Below are positions 1 through 8,774 of a DNA stretch of 50,980 bases, one piece after another. Under the pieces are notes generated by a model. That model saw only the letters and a program-made list of their open reading frames with translations. It was not told the origin of the DNA and made no database searches. Positions within the stretch are counted from its first letter, which is position 1; each line of letters opens with the position of its first letter. Made by a program: the position numbers and the translations under genes. The DNA comes from Paludibacter propionicigenes (lineage in GTDB: Bacteria; Bacteroidota; Bacteroidia; Bacteroidales; JAIFNL01). The stretch is from NCBI GenBank assembly GCA_020721325.1, contig DYNA01000009.1:1-50980 (forward strand), written 5' to 3'.

Positions 1-23
1 TAATTTAAAGGAGCTAAATACAT
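1..23 (-). CDS. Possible start of a leftward gene (partial)
   Basis: On the minus strand an ATG at 23-21 opens a frame (MYLAPLN) that stays open to the window edge. A promoter -7 box, TATCTTTG on the minus strand (45-52), lies 22 nt upstream, the sort of spacing seen for short Bacteroidota leaders. I see no good -33 TTG. Seven codons are too few to identify anything, so this is only a pointer for whoever joins the neighbouring sequence. Confidence 0.25.
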
Positions 24-147
24 GGCTTTTTTTATTTTTTTCTGCAAAGATACAATTTTTTTATGAAAATATGCGAAAAAAAATGAAAAATTATCATTGA
101 TAGAAGTCAGAAATTTCAAATCGCTTTTGATTTTTTTGAAATTCTTG

Positions 148-183
148 TCCAAATTCACAAAATCGACATTTTGCGAGTTTGGA
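148..183. repeat. Intergenic hairpin downstream of the feo operon
   Basis: Arms 148-163 and 168-183 pair over 16 positions with one A-C mismatch and one G-U, around a CGAC tetraloop. It lies about 175 nt past the stop of the leftward FeoB-associated gene, so it could end or protect the feo mRNA. Neither side has a clean U-tract, which argues against a textbook intrinsic terminator. Confidence 0.55.
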
Positions 184-200
184 TTGTTATAAAAAATATG

Positions 201-335
201 TTGGTCAATTTTTTTTGAAAGTTTTTATAGAAAGCAAAATGGCATTTTTGAATATCTTTTTTTAAAACTTTTTCTTTGAAAATAAATAAAATTTTATAGT
301 ATAAAAAATTATTATTTTCTAAAAAAATTGACCAA
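201..335. repeat. Long-spaced inverted repeat
   Basis: TTGGTCAATTTTTTT at 201-215 is repeated as its exact reverse complement at 321-335, with a 105-nt A/T-rich interior. The similarity continues for a few bases beyond each arm (GAAA against TTTC). Apart from this and the hairpin at 148-183, the gene-free stretch 24-357 shows nothing recognisable. It may be a structured 3' UTR or a small inverted-repeat element. Confidence 0.5.
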
Positions 336-357
336 ACTTATGTATAAAAAAGAATAA

Positions 358-546
358 TTAATTTTTAAATTTTAAAGCCGAAGTTCTTATGTTTTTAAAT
401 TCATAATTGTTTTTGAGGCTGCAATTGCCGGAACACCCGCAAGTTTTTGATTTATTTTTTGAAGGCAAAAACATTTTTATACCATGAAAAAAAGCATAAA
501 AACCGGCACCGAAAACAATAAAAAAAGTTATAATTTCTTGCATCAT
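358..546 (-). CDS. FeoB-associated Cys-rich membrane protein
   Basis: A 62-residue protein with one N-terminal membrane helix (about residues 5-25), then a basic stretch and the cysteine cluster CGCSGNC, then a polar tail. This is the plan of the small FeoB-associated Cys-rich family that accompanies FeoB in many anaerobes and Bacteroidota. Its biochemical role is unknown; the cysteines suggest Fe(II) or redox handling at the inner membrane. It starts 21 nt after the feoB stop on the same strand, so it is probably co-transcribed. The identification rests on size, topology, the cysteine motif and context together. Confidence 0.85.
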   Translation of the reverse strand: MMQEIITFFIVFGAGFYAFFHGIKMFLPSKNKSKTCGCSGNCSLKNNYEFKNIRTSALKFKN

Positions 547-567
547 TTGATATAATTTTTTAGTATT

Positions 568-3093
568 TTATGAAATAAAAAAACTTCCGATTTGATAAAT
601 TAAAAAAGAAAATAACCAAGCTAAACCGGTGGTATAAACCATTGTAAAAATAGCCCATTTCCAACTTCCCGATTCTTTGTTAATGGCTGCTATTACAGCA
701 ATACAAGGAAAATAAAGCAAAATAAAAACCAAAAAAGAAATAGAAACCAAAGGCGTGAAAACTTTTTCGCCTTTCTTTTCGCCTTCGGTATAGCGTTCTT
801 CTCTGATTTTATGAATGAGGGTTTGCGAATTTTCGTCGGCTTCTAAATCGGCTTGATAAAGTACGCCCATTGTGCTGACTACTATCTCTTTAGCAGCTAT
901 TCCTGTGATAATGCTTACACCCATTTTCCAATCAAAACCTAAGGGTTCGAGGACAGGAGCTACACCTTTGCCCAATTTGCCAATGTACGAATTTTCTTGG
1001 CGTTTATTCTCTTTTTCGGTCAAAAGTGCATTTTCTGTATTTTGCATTTCTTGCTTTAAATTTTTTAGCGAAAGCGTATCTTTTTTATCTAATTGAGCTA
1101 TTTTTTGAAGATGAAAAGTCTGATTTTGTTCTATTTTTTTATCAAACTGAGCCGAAAATTCGCTTTGCCGCGGAAAATAACCTAAAGCCCAAATCAAAAT
1201 TGAAGCTACTAAAATAACGCCACCCATTTTTTGCAAATATTGCACGCCCTTGTTCCACATGTGGCGAAGCGTAGTTTGCAAAGTAGGCATTCGATAAGGC
1301 GGTAATTCCATGACAAAAGGAGCTTCTTGGCTCTTGAAAATGGTTTTTTTGAACAAAATAGCTACCAAAGCCGCTACAAAAATGCCTAAAATGTATAAAC
1401 TGAACAAAATCGTACCCGGATTTTCGGGAAAAACGGCTCCAATGATTAAAACATAGACCGGAAGTCGCGCACTACACGACATAAACGGGTTGATAAGCAT
1501 GGTTAGAAGCCTGTCGTTGCGATTTTCGAGGGTTCGAGTAGCCATTATAGCCGGCACGTTGCACCCAAAACCCATAATGAGCGGAATAAATGATTTGCCA
1601 TGCAAACCGATTTTGTGCATAATTTTGTCCATAATAAACGCCGCTCTCGACATGTATCCGGTGTCTTCCATAAGGGAAATGAAAAAAAACAGGATTAAAA
1701 TGTTGGGTAAGAACACAATAACACCGCCAACGCCGCCAATAACGCCATCGACTATCAAATCTTTTAACATTCCGGCGGGCATGTAAATTGAGATGCTTTG
1801 GCTTAAAAAACCGACCAATTTATCTATCCAATTCATGGGATATTCGCCAAAAGTATAAGTGGATTGGAACATAAGCCACATAAAAAAAATGAAAATCGGA
1901 AAACCCCAAATTTTATGGGTAATAAAATTGTCGATGGCTTCGGTTTTTCGGCGGCGTTTTATGGGACTTTCGATGTAAGTTTCTTTCAAAGCTCCGGCAA
2001 TAAAGCCATAGCGGGCATCAGAAATGAAAGTTTCGCTGTCGTCGTGCCAATTTTTTTCAAGTTTTTCAGTCCAGTAGTTGGCTGTTCGTTTGATGTCTTC
2101 AAAATTAGGACATTTTTTTATCAAATCACAAATATCTTGGTCTTTTTCGAGAAGTTTTATGGCAATAAAACGTGGAGCAATTTTATTCAGTAGCCAATAA
2201 TTTCCATCTTTATTTAAGTCGTTTTGAAGAGCTTGTATGCCCCGCTCCATTCCCTTGCCATAGTTGATATGTATATGCCTGATATTAGGCTCGTTATCGT
2301 TGTAAACTTCAATAATTTTGTCCAAAAGTTTGTCAATTCCTTTTCCTTTTGAACCAACCGTTGGCACGAAAGGAATGCCCAGCATGGAGCCTAACTCCTT
2401 GAAATAGAAGCGAGAACCTTTTTTGTGCAATTCATCGTACATATTCAGAGCCACGACCACTTTTATATCCATGTCAATCAATTGAGTAGTCAAATACAGA
2501 TTGCGCTCTAAATTGGAGGCATCAATTACATTAACCACTATATCAGGCACTTGCTCAAAAATGTGCCTTCGCACATAAAGTTCTTCGGGTGAATAAGCTG
2601 AAAGAGAGTAAGTTCCGGGCAAATCGGTTACATGGAACGAATAGCTATTATATTGAAAATGAGCTGTTTTAGAATCGACTGTTACACCGCTGTAATTTCC
2701 AACATGCTCCTGCGAATTGGAAGTTTGGTTAAAAAGAGTGGTTTTTCCGGCATTTGGATTTCCGACAAAAGCAATGTTAATGACTTTACTTTTTTCAGAA
2801 ATCGTTTTTTTCAACTCTTCTTCCACTAAAACGCCGTTGAAATTAAAAAGTTCGACAAAATGCGATTCAGCAACCGGAACTACCTCAATAAGAGCTGCTT
2901 CACTTCGGCGAAGAGAAATTTCATAATCTAAAATAGAGTATTCAATCGGGTCTTTTAGAGGAGCATTTTTTACCACAGTAATTTTTTTTCCTTTCACAAA
3001 TCCCATTTCTGTAATTCGTTTGCGAAAAGCACCTCTGCCCAAAATTTTAACGATTATGCCCGCTTCTCGGTTTTGTAATTCCGATAGTTTCAT
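568..3093 (-). CDS. feoB: Ferrous iron transporter, FeoA-FeoB fusion
   Basis: This 841-residue protein imports Fe(II) across the inner membrane. Residues 1-75 are a FeoA (SH3-like) domain fused in frame. The cytoplasmic G domain follows, with G1 GNPNAGKT (111-118), a G2 region near 133-139, G3 DLPG (157-160) and G4 NMYD (217-220). The C-terminal half is the membrane permease, carrying the family signatures GFGCNVPA and CSARLPVY in its two Gate regions. A charged segment (about 690-735) looks like the variable cytoplasmic loop. FeoA is a separate protein in E. coli, whereas FeoAB fusions are common in Bacteroidota. All G motifs are intact, so it should be functional. The promoter and operator candidates lie about 85-130 nt upstream. 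Confidence 0.97.
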   Translation of the reverse strand: MKLSELQNREAGIIVKILGRGAFRKRITEMGFVKGKKITVVKNAPLKDPIEYSILDYEISLRRSEAALIEVVPVAESHFVELFNFNGVLVEEELKKTISEKSKVINIAFVGNPNAGKTTLFNQTSNSQEHVGNYSGVTVDSKTAHFQYNSYSFHVTDLPGTYSLSAYSPEELYVRRHIFEQVPDIVVNVIDASNLERNLYLTTQLIDMDIKVVVALNMYDELHKKGSRFYFKELGSMLGIPFVPTVGSKGKGIDKLLDKIIEVYNDNEPNIRHIHINYGKGMERGIQALQNDLNKDGNYWLLNKIAPRFIAIKLLEKDQDICDLIKKCPNFEDIKRTANYWTEKLEKNWHDDSETFISDARYGFIAGALKETYIESPIKRRRKTEAIDNFITHKIWGFPIFIFFMWLMFQSTYTFGEYPMNWIDKLVGFLSQSISIYMPAGMLKDLIVDGVIGGVGGVIVFLPNILILFFFISLMEDTGYMSRAAFIMDKIMHKIGLHGKSFIPLIMGFGCNVPAIMATRTLENRNDRLLTMLINPFMSCSARLPVYVLIIGAVFPENPGTILFSLYILGIFVAALVAILFKKTIFKSQEAPFVMELPPYRMPTLQTTLRHMWNKGVQYLQKMGGVILVASILIWALGYFPRQSEFSAQFDKKIEQNQTFHLQKIAQLDKKDTLSLKNLKQEMQNTENALLTEKENKRQENSYIGKLGKGVAPVLEPLGFDWKMGVSIITGIAAKEIVVSTMGVLYQADLEADENSQTLIHKIREERYTEGEKKGEKVFTPLVSISFLVFILLYFPCIAVIAAINKESGSWKWAIFTMVYTTGLAWLFSFLIYQIGSFFIS

Positions 3094-3177
3094 TTATTGT
3101 AATTTTTTTTTAATTAAAAATATAAATTTTATAAAATAGCATCATAAAACATGGGTCTTTACTGTTATTTTAATTTG

Positions 3178-3208
3178 CAAAAGTAGAAACTCTCTTGAAT
3201 CTTTACAA
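3178..3208 (-). promoter_or_regulatory. Promoter of the feo operon
   Basis: Read on the minus strand: TTG, 20 nt, TACTTTTG, matching the Bacteroidota sigma-A pattern. Transcription would start about 80 nt before the feoB ATG. Seven other sites in the window have the same geometry, which raises confidence. The rest of the gene-free interval 3094-3594 is A/T-rich and holds only the operator candidate and a weak rightward promoter-like pair (TTG 3494-3496, TATTTTCG 3520-3527) before the next gene. Confidence 0.6.
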
Positions 3209-3226
3209 TACCTAATTTATGGTATT
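3207..3226. promoter_or_regulatory. Candidate operator over the feo -33 box
   Basis: AATACC at 3207-3212 and GGTATT at 3221-3226 form a perfect 6+6 inverted repeat with an 8-nt centre. It overlaps the -33 element of the predicted feo promoter, where a repressor would block RNA polymerase. It is not a recognisable classical Fur box; a Fur (23152-23601) or DtxR-type regulator is possible. The assignment is from symmetry and position only. Confidence 0.35.
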
Positions 3227-3594
3227 TTTATTTTGTTTTTTTTGAAAAAATAAAAATATTTTTTTGAAAAAAAACACTTAAAACATTATATATCAAATTT
3301 TTAAAAAAATATTTCTTAAAAAAGAATGTTTTTTTAAAAAAAAGCAAAAAAAAATATTATTTTTGAAAACTTTTAAACAACAATTTTATAAATTTGTAAT
3401 TTTAAGATTTTAACAAAAATCATTTACGAATTAAGTAGATATAAAAAAAACTATAACAGTTTTTTTTATAAAAAAATGTCATAAAAAAATAAATTGTTCG
3501 CTACAGACTGATAAAATATTATTTTCGTGAAAACTTTTTAAATTTTTTTGTAAAAAAAATAAACCAAAAGTTTTAAAAAAAGACCAATAATTTA

Positions 3595-4362
3595 ATGGAA
3601 CAAGAAGAATTTGTAAATAGATTATTAGAGGGATTAACAAAATTTCCCGGTAAAATAAATATCATTGACCAACAAGTAGATATCAATGTTCAATTAAAGT
3701 ATTTTGATAAGTCGCGCAAGGTTTTTAAAAAAGAAGATAAAAAAAGTATTGATGAACTTATCTTGGATTTAGAAAATGTGCAAGATACTGAAAAACAGCA
3801 AGAAATACTATTAAAACTATCGATGAAATCAGATGTAAAAGCTTTTAGAGCCATCGAAAAATTTGAACAAACTGCCAAAGGTGAAATGTTGCAATGGGCA
3901 AAAATGGCATCAGCCGAAGCCAAAATGTTATTGGAAGGTGAGCTTTTGGGTGAAAATCAGATTTTTATTTCGACCGGTTTGGGTGGTTTAGGAAGTAGTT
4001 TTAGATATTTTATAGTACTTTTTGCCAATTCCGAAGTTTCTTTAGCCGATTTTCAATGCAAAATTATTAAAAATGAGCTTGATTTTTTGTTTAGAGAATA
4101 CAGTGCAAAAATGGAAGAAATTGAGTTTATCAATAATTTTGTTACTATGACGGCACTTATTCCGCTGGAAACTCCTATCAATATTTTATTTAAAAGAGCC
4201 ATCGAATCCATCAATGAATTTGGAAATTTCATGTCGTATAACTTCTTGATAAACAATGCAAAGCGAATGACCCCAATGGAAATAAAAGATTTTATAGAAC
4301 ATGAAAAAGACCGCTTGCTCGATGAAGAAGAAGATGATGAAGGAATTGAACAAATGAATTGA
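3595..4362 (+). CDS. Uncharacterised soluble protein
   Basis: I do not recognise this 255-residue protein. It has no signal peptide or membrane helix. An acidic/basic helical first half (about 1-120) with HEAT-like character leads to the segment GENQIFISTGLGGLGSSFRY (about 119-138), which resembles a motif I associate with unnamed Bacteroidales proteins. A mixed alpha/beta second half ends in a very acidic tail (DEEEDDE). The ATG at 3595 is the only reasonable start and follows a 500-nt A/T-rich gap. The YqaE-like peptide begins 23 nt downstream, so the two may share a transcript. A cytoplasmic role is likely; the function is unknown. Confidence 0.75.
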   Translation: MEQEEFVNRLLEGLTKFPGKINIIDQQVDINVQLKYFDKSRKVFKKEDKKSIDELILDLENVQDTEKQQEILLKLSMKSDVKAFRAIEKFEQTAKGEMLQWAKMASAEAKMLLEGELLGENQIFISTGLGGLGSSFRYFIVLFANSEVSLADFQCKIIKNELDFLFREYSAKMEEIEFINNFVTMTALIPLETPINILFKRAIESINEFGNFMSYNFLINNAKRMTPMEIKDFIEHEKDRLLDEEEDDEGIEQMN

Positions 4363-4385
4363 TTTTACAACAGAACAACTTAAAA

Positions 4386-4547
4386 ATGAGTATATTAAGA
4401 GCTATTTTGGCAATTGTTTTTCCGCCTCTCTCGGTAATTGATAAAGGTTGCGGTTCAATTTTAATTGTATTTTTGCTCACGCTTGCGGGCTGGGTTCCGG
4501 GCGTGATTGCCGCTTTAATTATTATCAACAAAAATGAAAGTTTTTGA
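4386..4547 (+). CDS. YqaE/Pmp3-family membrane peptide
   Basis: A 53-residue hydrophobic protein with two membrane helices around the family signature PPLSVIDKGCG and a second segment (LTLAGWVPGVIAALIIIN). It belongs to the YqaE/Pmp3 (UPF0057) proteolipids, small inner-membrane proteins linked in other organisms to membrane potential and salt or cold stress. The frame extends upstream to a TTG at 4359, but homologues begin at the MSILRAI equivalent, so the ATG at 4386 is preferred. A strong hairpin terminator follows within 10 nt. Confidence 0.88.
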   Translation: MSILRAILAIVFPPLSVIDKGCGSILIVFLLTLAGWVPGVIAALIIINKNESF

Positions 4548-4555
4548 TGTTTTTT

Positions 4556-4588
4556 AGAAGTTTTGAGGTTTTTTACCTCAAAACTTCT
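4556..4588. terminator. Bidirectional hairpin terminator
   Basis: Perfect 13-bp stem (AGAAGTTTTGAGG with its complement) and a 7-nt loop, placed between the rightward YqaE gene and the leftward gene ending at 4610. T-rich tracts lie on both sides, so it can serve both convergent transcripts. Confidence 0.8.
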
Positions 4589-4609
4589 GAAAAATTTGAA
4601 TGTTTTTTT

Positions 4610-6838
4610 TTAACTTTTTTGTTTTCCTTTTTTAAATTTATCTTTGCTTATAAGTTCGCCTTTTTCGGTATAATATTTCCAACTTCCGGTTTTTTCGCCG
4701 TTTTTATATTTTCCTTCTATTTTTAAAGGTCCCGATTTGTAGTAAAATTTGGCTTCTCCGTCTGCTTTTCCGTCTTTGTACTCAATTTCTGCTTTTCTGT
4801 CTCCGTCTTCGTAAAATTCGCGGTAAATATTAATCATTTGGTCATTTTTATACAAAATTTCGGCTTTTGGTATTTGCGTAGTATTGTCCCAAAAGAAAGT
4901 AGCATCGCCGTCAAGCTCGCCTTTTTCGTTGTAATTCATTGTAGTCATTATACTTCCGTTTTCGTAGTAAATGCGCCACAAACCATATACTTTTTTGTTC
5001 AAAACTGCTCCTTCGGCATATAATTTTTTAGTTTCTGGGTAAAAAATTTGCTTATTGCCGTCTGTTAAATTCAATTCGTATTTTTCGGGAGTAATTTTGA
5101 AAGCCAAATTTTCAAATTCGGCATTGCTAAGAGCATCGGTTGATTCTAACTCTAATTCAGCCAATAGGTTATCGTAAGCAGCATCGGGATTGTGCTTGGC
5201 AACTATGGTAGTGGAAAGCAATTCGCTATCTTTTGCAACTAACTGAAAACCATACTGTTCAAAGCTCAAAATCAAATCTTTATTATCTTCCAAATCTTGT
5301 CGGGTATTACGTTGCGAATGGAAGTATAAATTTTGATACATCGCAGGCATATTTACGTACATCATTAAATTCGACTTGATTTCAAATTCAGTTTTAAATT
5401 CCGAAAATTCTTTGTTACGCGCAAGCAATGAGCCGGTTACATAGCTATCAATAACTTTTTGCAAGGCTGTTTCCGAATTTGAAAATACAACATAATCTTC
5501 GATGTAAGTGAAATAGGGAATTTCGATGTCTTGAAACATTTTTCCTAAAAAAAGACTGAAAAAACCTTTTAATTTTAAATTGTAATAGGTAAAATTATTG
5601 TATTCTTTCGATTCAAATTTAGCGGGCGTGCGTTTTTTAACGCGCGTCATAATTTCAGCCATTCCGGCTTTTGCTTCGGGCAAATTATTGGTATGAATAG
5701 CCAGAATCACATCTTCCATGCGGCTTTGCGCCATGGGGCGAAGTTTTGCAACGGCTATTTCGTTTCCAATCCAACTAAAAAGAGCTTTTTTAAGGTCAAG
5801 TTTCAGAAAATCAGTTATTTTCAACAAATTATTATTGTATTCGTCGTATTCACTCTTGTTTTGATAAGCATATTCTGATTGTAAACTTTCAAAAAACGTA
5901 GCCGAATTGTCGAAAGTAAAAGCCATGTAAAATGCTGTTTGGTCGGGTAATATTTTATAAGCATTGTAAGCAGCAGGTTCACAAGCAGTTAAACTTTTTA
6001 AATAACTCGGCAGGCTATCTAAAATCGTATAACCTTCAAAAGTCAATTGTTCGTTTTCCAAATAAGCATTCAAAGCGGTGAATTCTAAAGACTTGCTAAA
6101 CAGCGAGATATAATCGTTGCTTTCGGAAAGGTAAACTTTTCCAAATTGCTCTAACATATTGTAATTGAAATAAAAACTAAACATTCTATTTTCGTTAATT
6201 TCCGAAGAAACTTTTTGGAAACGTTTATTCGAATTCCAATTTTTTGTAGCTTTTTGAGTAATAACGTTTTCGATTAGTTTATCGGTATAACTTATAGCTA
6301 ATAAATTATCTAACAAGCAAATACTAATTTTTTCCTTGGTCTTTTTATCAGTAAGTTCAATTATTTTTTCACTTTCAAATTTTCGTTCGTTAAAGTCGTA
6401 ATTATCAAGTGTTTTGAGGGCAGTTTTAATAACAGTCCAAGCTTTTTTCATTTTTTGTAAATCAATGATGTACAAAAAATCATAATCGCTACTCGAAATC
6501 ATGTGGGTAGAAACATACATCTCTCTGTTAGAGAGCAACATATCAACGGCTTTGTTGTCTTTCAAAAAACCGTCGATGGCGTCCATATTTTCTTCAATTT
6601 CGGCAAAATAATCATCTTCCGATAAATGTTCCCAAATTTTGCTGGTAGTTATTTCGTCCCAAGCCTTAGTTAAATTGTTGGTTTCCACCACATAAATAGC
6701 ATCAGCCGGAATGATGTCAAAAGCGGATTGTGTATTTTTATTGGCTCCGGCTCCCCAGTGCCACCATGCGAAAAGTGCGCCACCCAATACAACCACTACC
6801 AAAAGTAGTATGAAGATAAATCTAAAAAATGTTTTCAT
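4610..6838 (-). CDS. DUF3352-like envelope protein with MORN/YwqK tail
   Basis: This 742-residue protein starts with an uncleaved signal or membrane anchor (about 5-27) and is exported. Residues about 40-570 resemble DUF3352-type Bacteroidota proteins, with the opening IIPADAIYVVETNN followed by repeated segments about 'deciding' strands and helices. From about 615 to 735 there are five or more MORN/YwqK-type repeats (GLWRIYYENG, EFYEDGDRKAEIEYKDGKAD, YYTEKGELISKDKF). The YwqK name comes from an antitoxin in Bacillus, but the repeat is mostly structural and no toxin is adjacent. It is monocistronic, convergent with the YqaE gene. I infer a periplasmic or surface role. Confidence 0.7.
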   Translation of the reverse strand: MKTFFRFIFILLLVVVVLGGALFAWWHWGAGANKNTQSAFDIIPADAIYVVETNNLTKAWDEITTSKIWEHLSEDDYFAEIEENMDAIDGFLKDNKAVDMLLSNREMYVSTHMISSSDYDFLYIIDLQKMKKAWTVIKTALKTLDNYDFNERKFESEKIIELTDKKTKEKISICLLDNLLAISYTDKLIENVITQKATKNWNSNKRFQKVSSEINENRMFSFYFNYNMLEQFGKVYLSESNDYISLFSKSLEFTALNAYLENEQLTFEGYTILDSLPSYLKSLTACEPAAYNAYKILPDQTAFYMAFTFDNSATFFESLQSEYAYQNKSEYDEYNNNLLKITDFLKLDLKKALFSWIGNEIAVAKLRPMAQSRMEDVILAIHTNNLPEAKAGMAEIMTRVKKRTPAKFESKEYNNFTYYNLKLKGFFSLFLGKMFQDIEIPYFTYIEDYVVFSNSETALQKVIDSYVTGSLLARNKEFSEFKTEFEIKSNLMMYVNMPAMYQNLYFHSQRNTRQDLEDNKDLILSFEQYGFQLVAKDSELLSTTIVAKHNPDAAYDNLLAELELESTDALSNAEFENLAFKITPEKYELNLTDGNKQIFYPETKKLYAEGAVLNKKVYGLWRIYYENGSIMTTMNYNEKGELDGDATFFWDNTTQIPKAEILYKNDQMINIYREFYEDGDRKAEIEYKDGKADGEAKFYYKSGPLKIEGKYKNGEKTGSWKYYTEKGELISKDKFKKGKQKS

Positions 6839-7132
6839 AAATTTGCGTTGTTTTTTTTAAAATTTATTTCTCTTTTTTTTAGAAAAATAAATAGAGTTGT
6901 AAAATATGTTATTTAATTAGTATTCAACTGTTTATATCTATTATTATTTAAAGGTTTTGTTAAAAAAAAAAATTTATTTTACAAAAAATAAAAAAATATT
7001 TTCCAAAACAAATTTATAAAAATACTACGTAATTACAAAAAAATAATACATTTTTTGTAAAACATTTTTTTTAAAATACTTTTTTGATAAAAATACTTAA
7101 AAAAAACATGAAAAAGGAATTTTAAAAAGGCT

Positions 7133-8083
7133 TTATTTTGTTGGTACACTTTCATCATTGATTTTGATTCGCGCTAAAAACCAAGCTATTGCCAAGCCTG
7201 AAATCATTTGCCAAATGCCCCACCAAGCTGCCATAAATGCCATGCCTCCATTTCCAGCAAAAAGTTTTGGGTTAAAAATTAAAACCAATGCTAATCCCGA
7301 ATTTTGAATGCCAGTTTCAATAGCTATCGTTCTGCGGTCAGATTTCTTTAACTTAGCTAAAGTACTGGTTATGAAGCCGGTAAGCATAGTTTGTGTATTT
7401 AAAAAGAAAACCAAAATACCGATTGGAAGAATATAAGGCGGTAAAAATTCAATGTTTACATAAAAAGCAGCCACAATAAATATCATATAAATAACCACAG
7501 ACGCCGCTTTAATGGGTTTAAACAATCGCAATGCTAATACGGGAAAATTATAATTAAACCACATTCCAGCCAACAATGGCAATCCCAAAAGCAAAAAAAC
7601 GGTTTGAAACATTTGCCAAAAATCAATCTCTATCGGAATGTTCAAATGCTTGGCTTTTTCGTAATACCGAACATACAAACTGCCCCAGAAAGCAAAATTT
7701 AAAGGAGTAAATAACGATGAAGACAAAGTAGAAAAAGCGGTAAGACTTACCGAAAGAGCTACATTAGCCTTTGCCAAAGAAGAAATAAGATTAGAAATAT
7801 TTCCACCCGGACATGCGGCTATTAAAATCATTCCCATAGCAACCGAAGGCGGTGGATTTAAAACCCAAATAAGTAAAAAAGTTAAAAACGGAAGTACAAC
7901 AATTTGAGAAATAATTCCAACAATTGCAGCTTTGGGTTCGGTTAAAATATCTTTAAAATGTTTAATTTTTATATCAAGTGCAACGCCAAACATAATGAAT
8001 GCCAATGCAATATTCATAAAAAGCAAGCCTCCTTCACTAAAATTCATGCGCACATGGTCTATATTATTCAAAGTTTCAAACAT
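7133..8083 (-). CDS. Bile acid:sodium symporter (BASS) family transporter
   Basis: A 316-residue integral membrane protein with nine or ten predicted helices. The two conserved SBF-family stretches are present: CPGGNISN (about 90-97) and ETGIQNSGLAL (about 251-261), whose Asn, Gln and Glu residues form the sodium sites in structurally known members. Bacterial homologues carry organic anions such as pantoate or sulphated compounds with sodium; true bile-acid transport need not apply. It lies alone between A/T-rich spacers, so the substrate cannot be inferred from neighbours. The ATG at 8083 fits the usual N-terminus. Confidence 0.9.
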   Translation of the reverse strand: MFETLNNIDHVRMNFSEGGLLFMNIALAFIMFGVALDIKIKHFKDILTEPKAAIVGIISQIVVLPFLTFLLIWVLNPPPSVAMGMILIAACPGGNISNLISSLAKANVALSVSLTAFSTLSSSLFTPLNFAFWGSLYVRYYEKAKHLNIPIEIDFWQMFQTVFLLLGLPLLAGMWFNYNFPVLALRLFKPIKAASVVIYMIFIVAAFYVNIEFLPPYILPIGILVFFLNTQTMLTGFITSTLAKLKKSDRRTIAIETGIQNSGLALVLIFNPKLFAGNGGMAFMAAWWGIWQMISGLAIAWFLARIKINDESVPTK

Positions 8084-8331
8084 TCTTGTTATTTTTTTTA
8101 TTAAATATTACAGTTTTCATTATTTTGCAAAGTAAAATTTTTTTTTCAAAAAAAAATAAAAAAATAAATATTTGTTTAAATTGTAGCAAATCTTTTAATA
8201 CTTTATTAATACTTTTCACTATTTTAGATTATTTTAATATAAAATGAAGCAACTTTTTTTTGAAAAATTTATTCAATTTCATACAATTTCTAAAAAAAAA
8301 TGTACTTATCAACACAATTTTTATAATTTTC

Positions 8332-8385
8332 AATTTAGAGCTTTTTTATATCATTTTGCGAAAAAAAATGATTTTCTACTAAATT
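8332..8385. repeat. Nested hairpin upstream of the bicistron
   Basis: The outer arms AATTTAG/CTAAATT (8332-8338, 8379-8385) enclose an inner ATCATTTT/AAAATGAT stem (8350-8357, 8365-8372). The hairpin ends 14 nt before the -33 box at 8399, a position suited to an upstream operator. The rest of 8084-8538 is A/T-rich with only the promoter at 8399-8429. Confidence 0.35.
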
Positions 8386-8398
8386 AATAATAAAAAAA

Positions 8399-8429
8399 TT
8401 GGAAAATTTAAAAAAAAAAAATATATTTG
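8399..8429 (+). promoter_or_regulatory. Promoter of the 8539-9767 bicistron
   Basis: TTG at 8399-8401, exactly 20 nt, then TATATTTG at 8422-8429. The expected transcription start is near 8436, leaving about a 100-nt leader before the ATG at 8539. Confidence 0.65.
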
Positions 8430-8538
8430 CAAATTAATAAAAAAAAATTGACAGTGTAAAAAAATAAATACTTATAAAGAATTATTCAAAAAATATAAAA
8501 AACAATTAAAAAAAATTTTATTGATAAAAAATAAATCT

Positions 8539-8772
8539 ATGAATATAACGCTACCACCCAAAGAAAGACCGGAATGGATAGAAATGGTTTCAGGCAATTT
8601 GCAACATAATTACAAAAATTATGTTTTGCAAACACGTACTTATCAACTGCAAAAAGAAGTTGCTTCCGGCAAAAAAACTCAGCAACAAGCCATTGATGAA
8701 CTCTACGAATTATGTGCAAAATATGTGCTTGCCGTTCAGCCCGATTTCAAAATAATTTTTAAAACTTGGTAA
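8539..8772 (+). CDS. Small uncharacterised protein, first gene of a bicistron
   Basis: A 77-residue soluble, mostly helical protein (MNITLPPKERPEWIEMVSG start; motif KKTQQQAIDELYELC). I do not recognise it. The frame reaches back to a TTG at 8521, but the ATG at 8539 is preferred because TTG starts are rare here. Its stop is 2 nt before the next ATG, and one promoter and one terminator bracket the pair, so the two proteins are probably made together and may interact. One cysteine (in ELCAKY) is present; no metal or DNA-binding motif is visible. Confidence 0.75.
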   Translation: MNITLPPKERPEWIEMVSGNLQHNYKNYVLQTRTYQLQKEVASGKKTQQQAIDELYELCAKYVLAVQPDFKIIFKTW

Positions 8773-8774
8773 TT

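Noticed and set aside
1490-2193. Plus-strand frames (98 and 109 codons) inside feoB
   Set aside because: Antisense shadows of a well-supported gene.
4359-4385. Longer YqaE start (TTG at 4359)
   Set aside because: Family members begin at the MSILRAI position, which is the ATG at 4386.
4610-6838. Toxin-antitoxin module suggested by the YwqK name
   Set aside because: The YwqK resemblance is limited to MORN-like repeats in a large exported protein; no toxin gene adjoins it.
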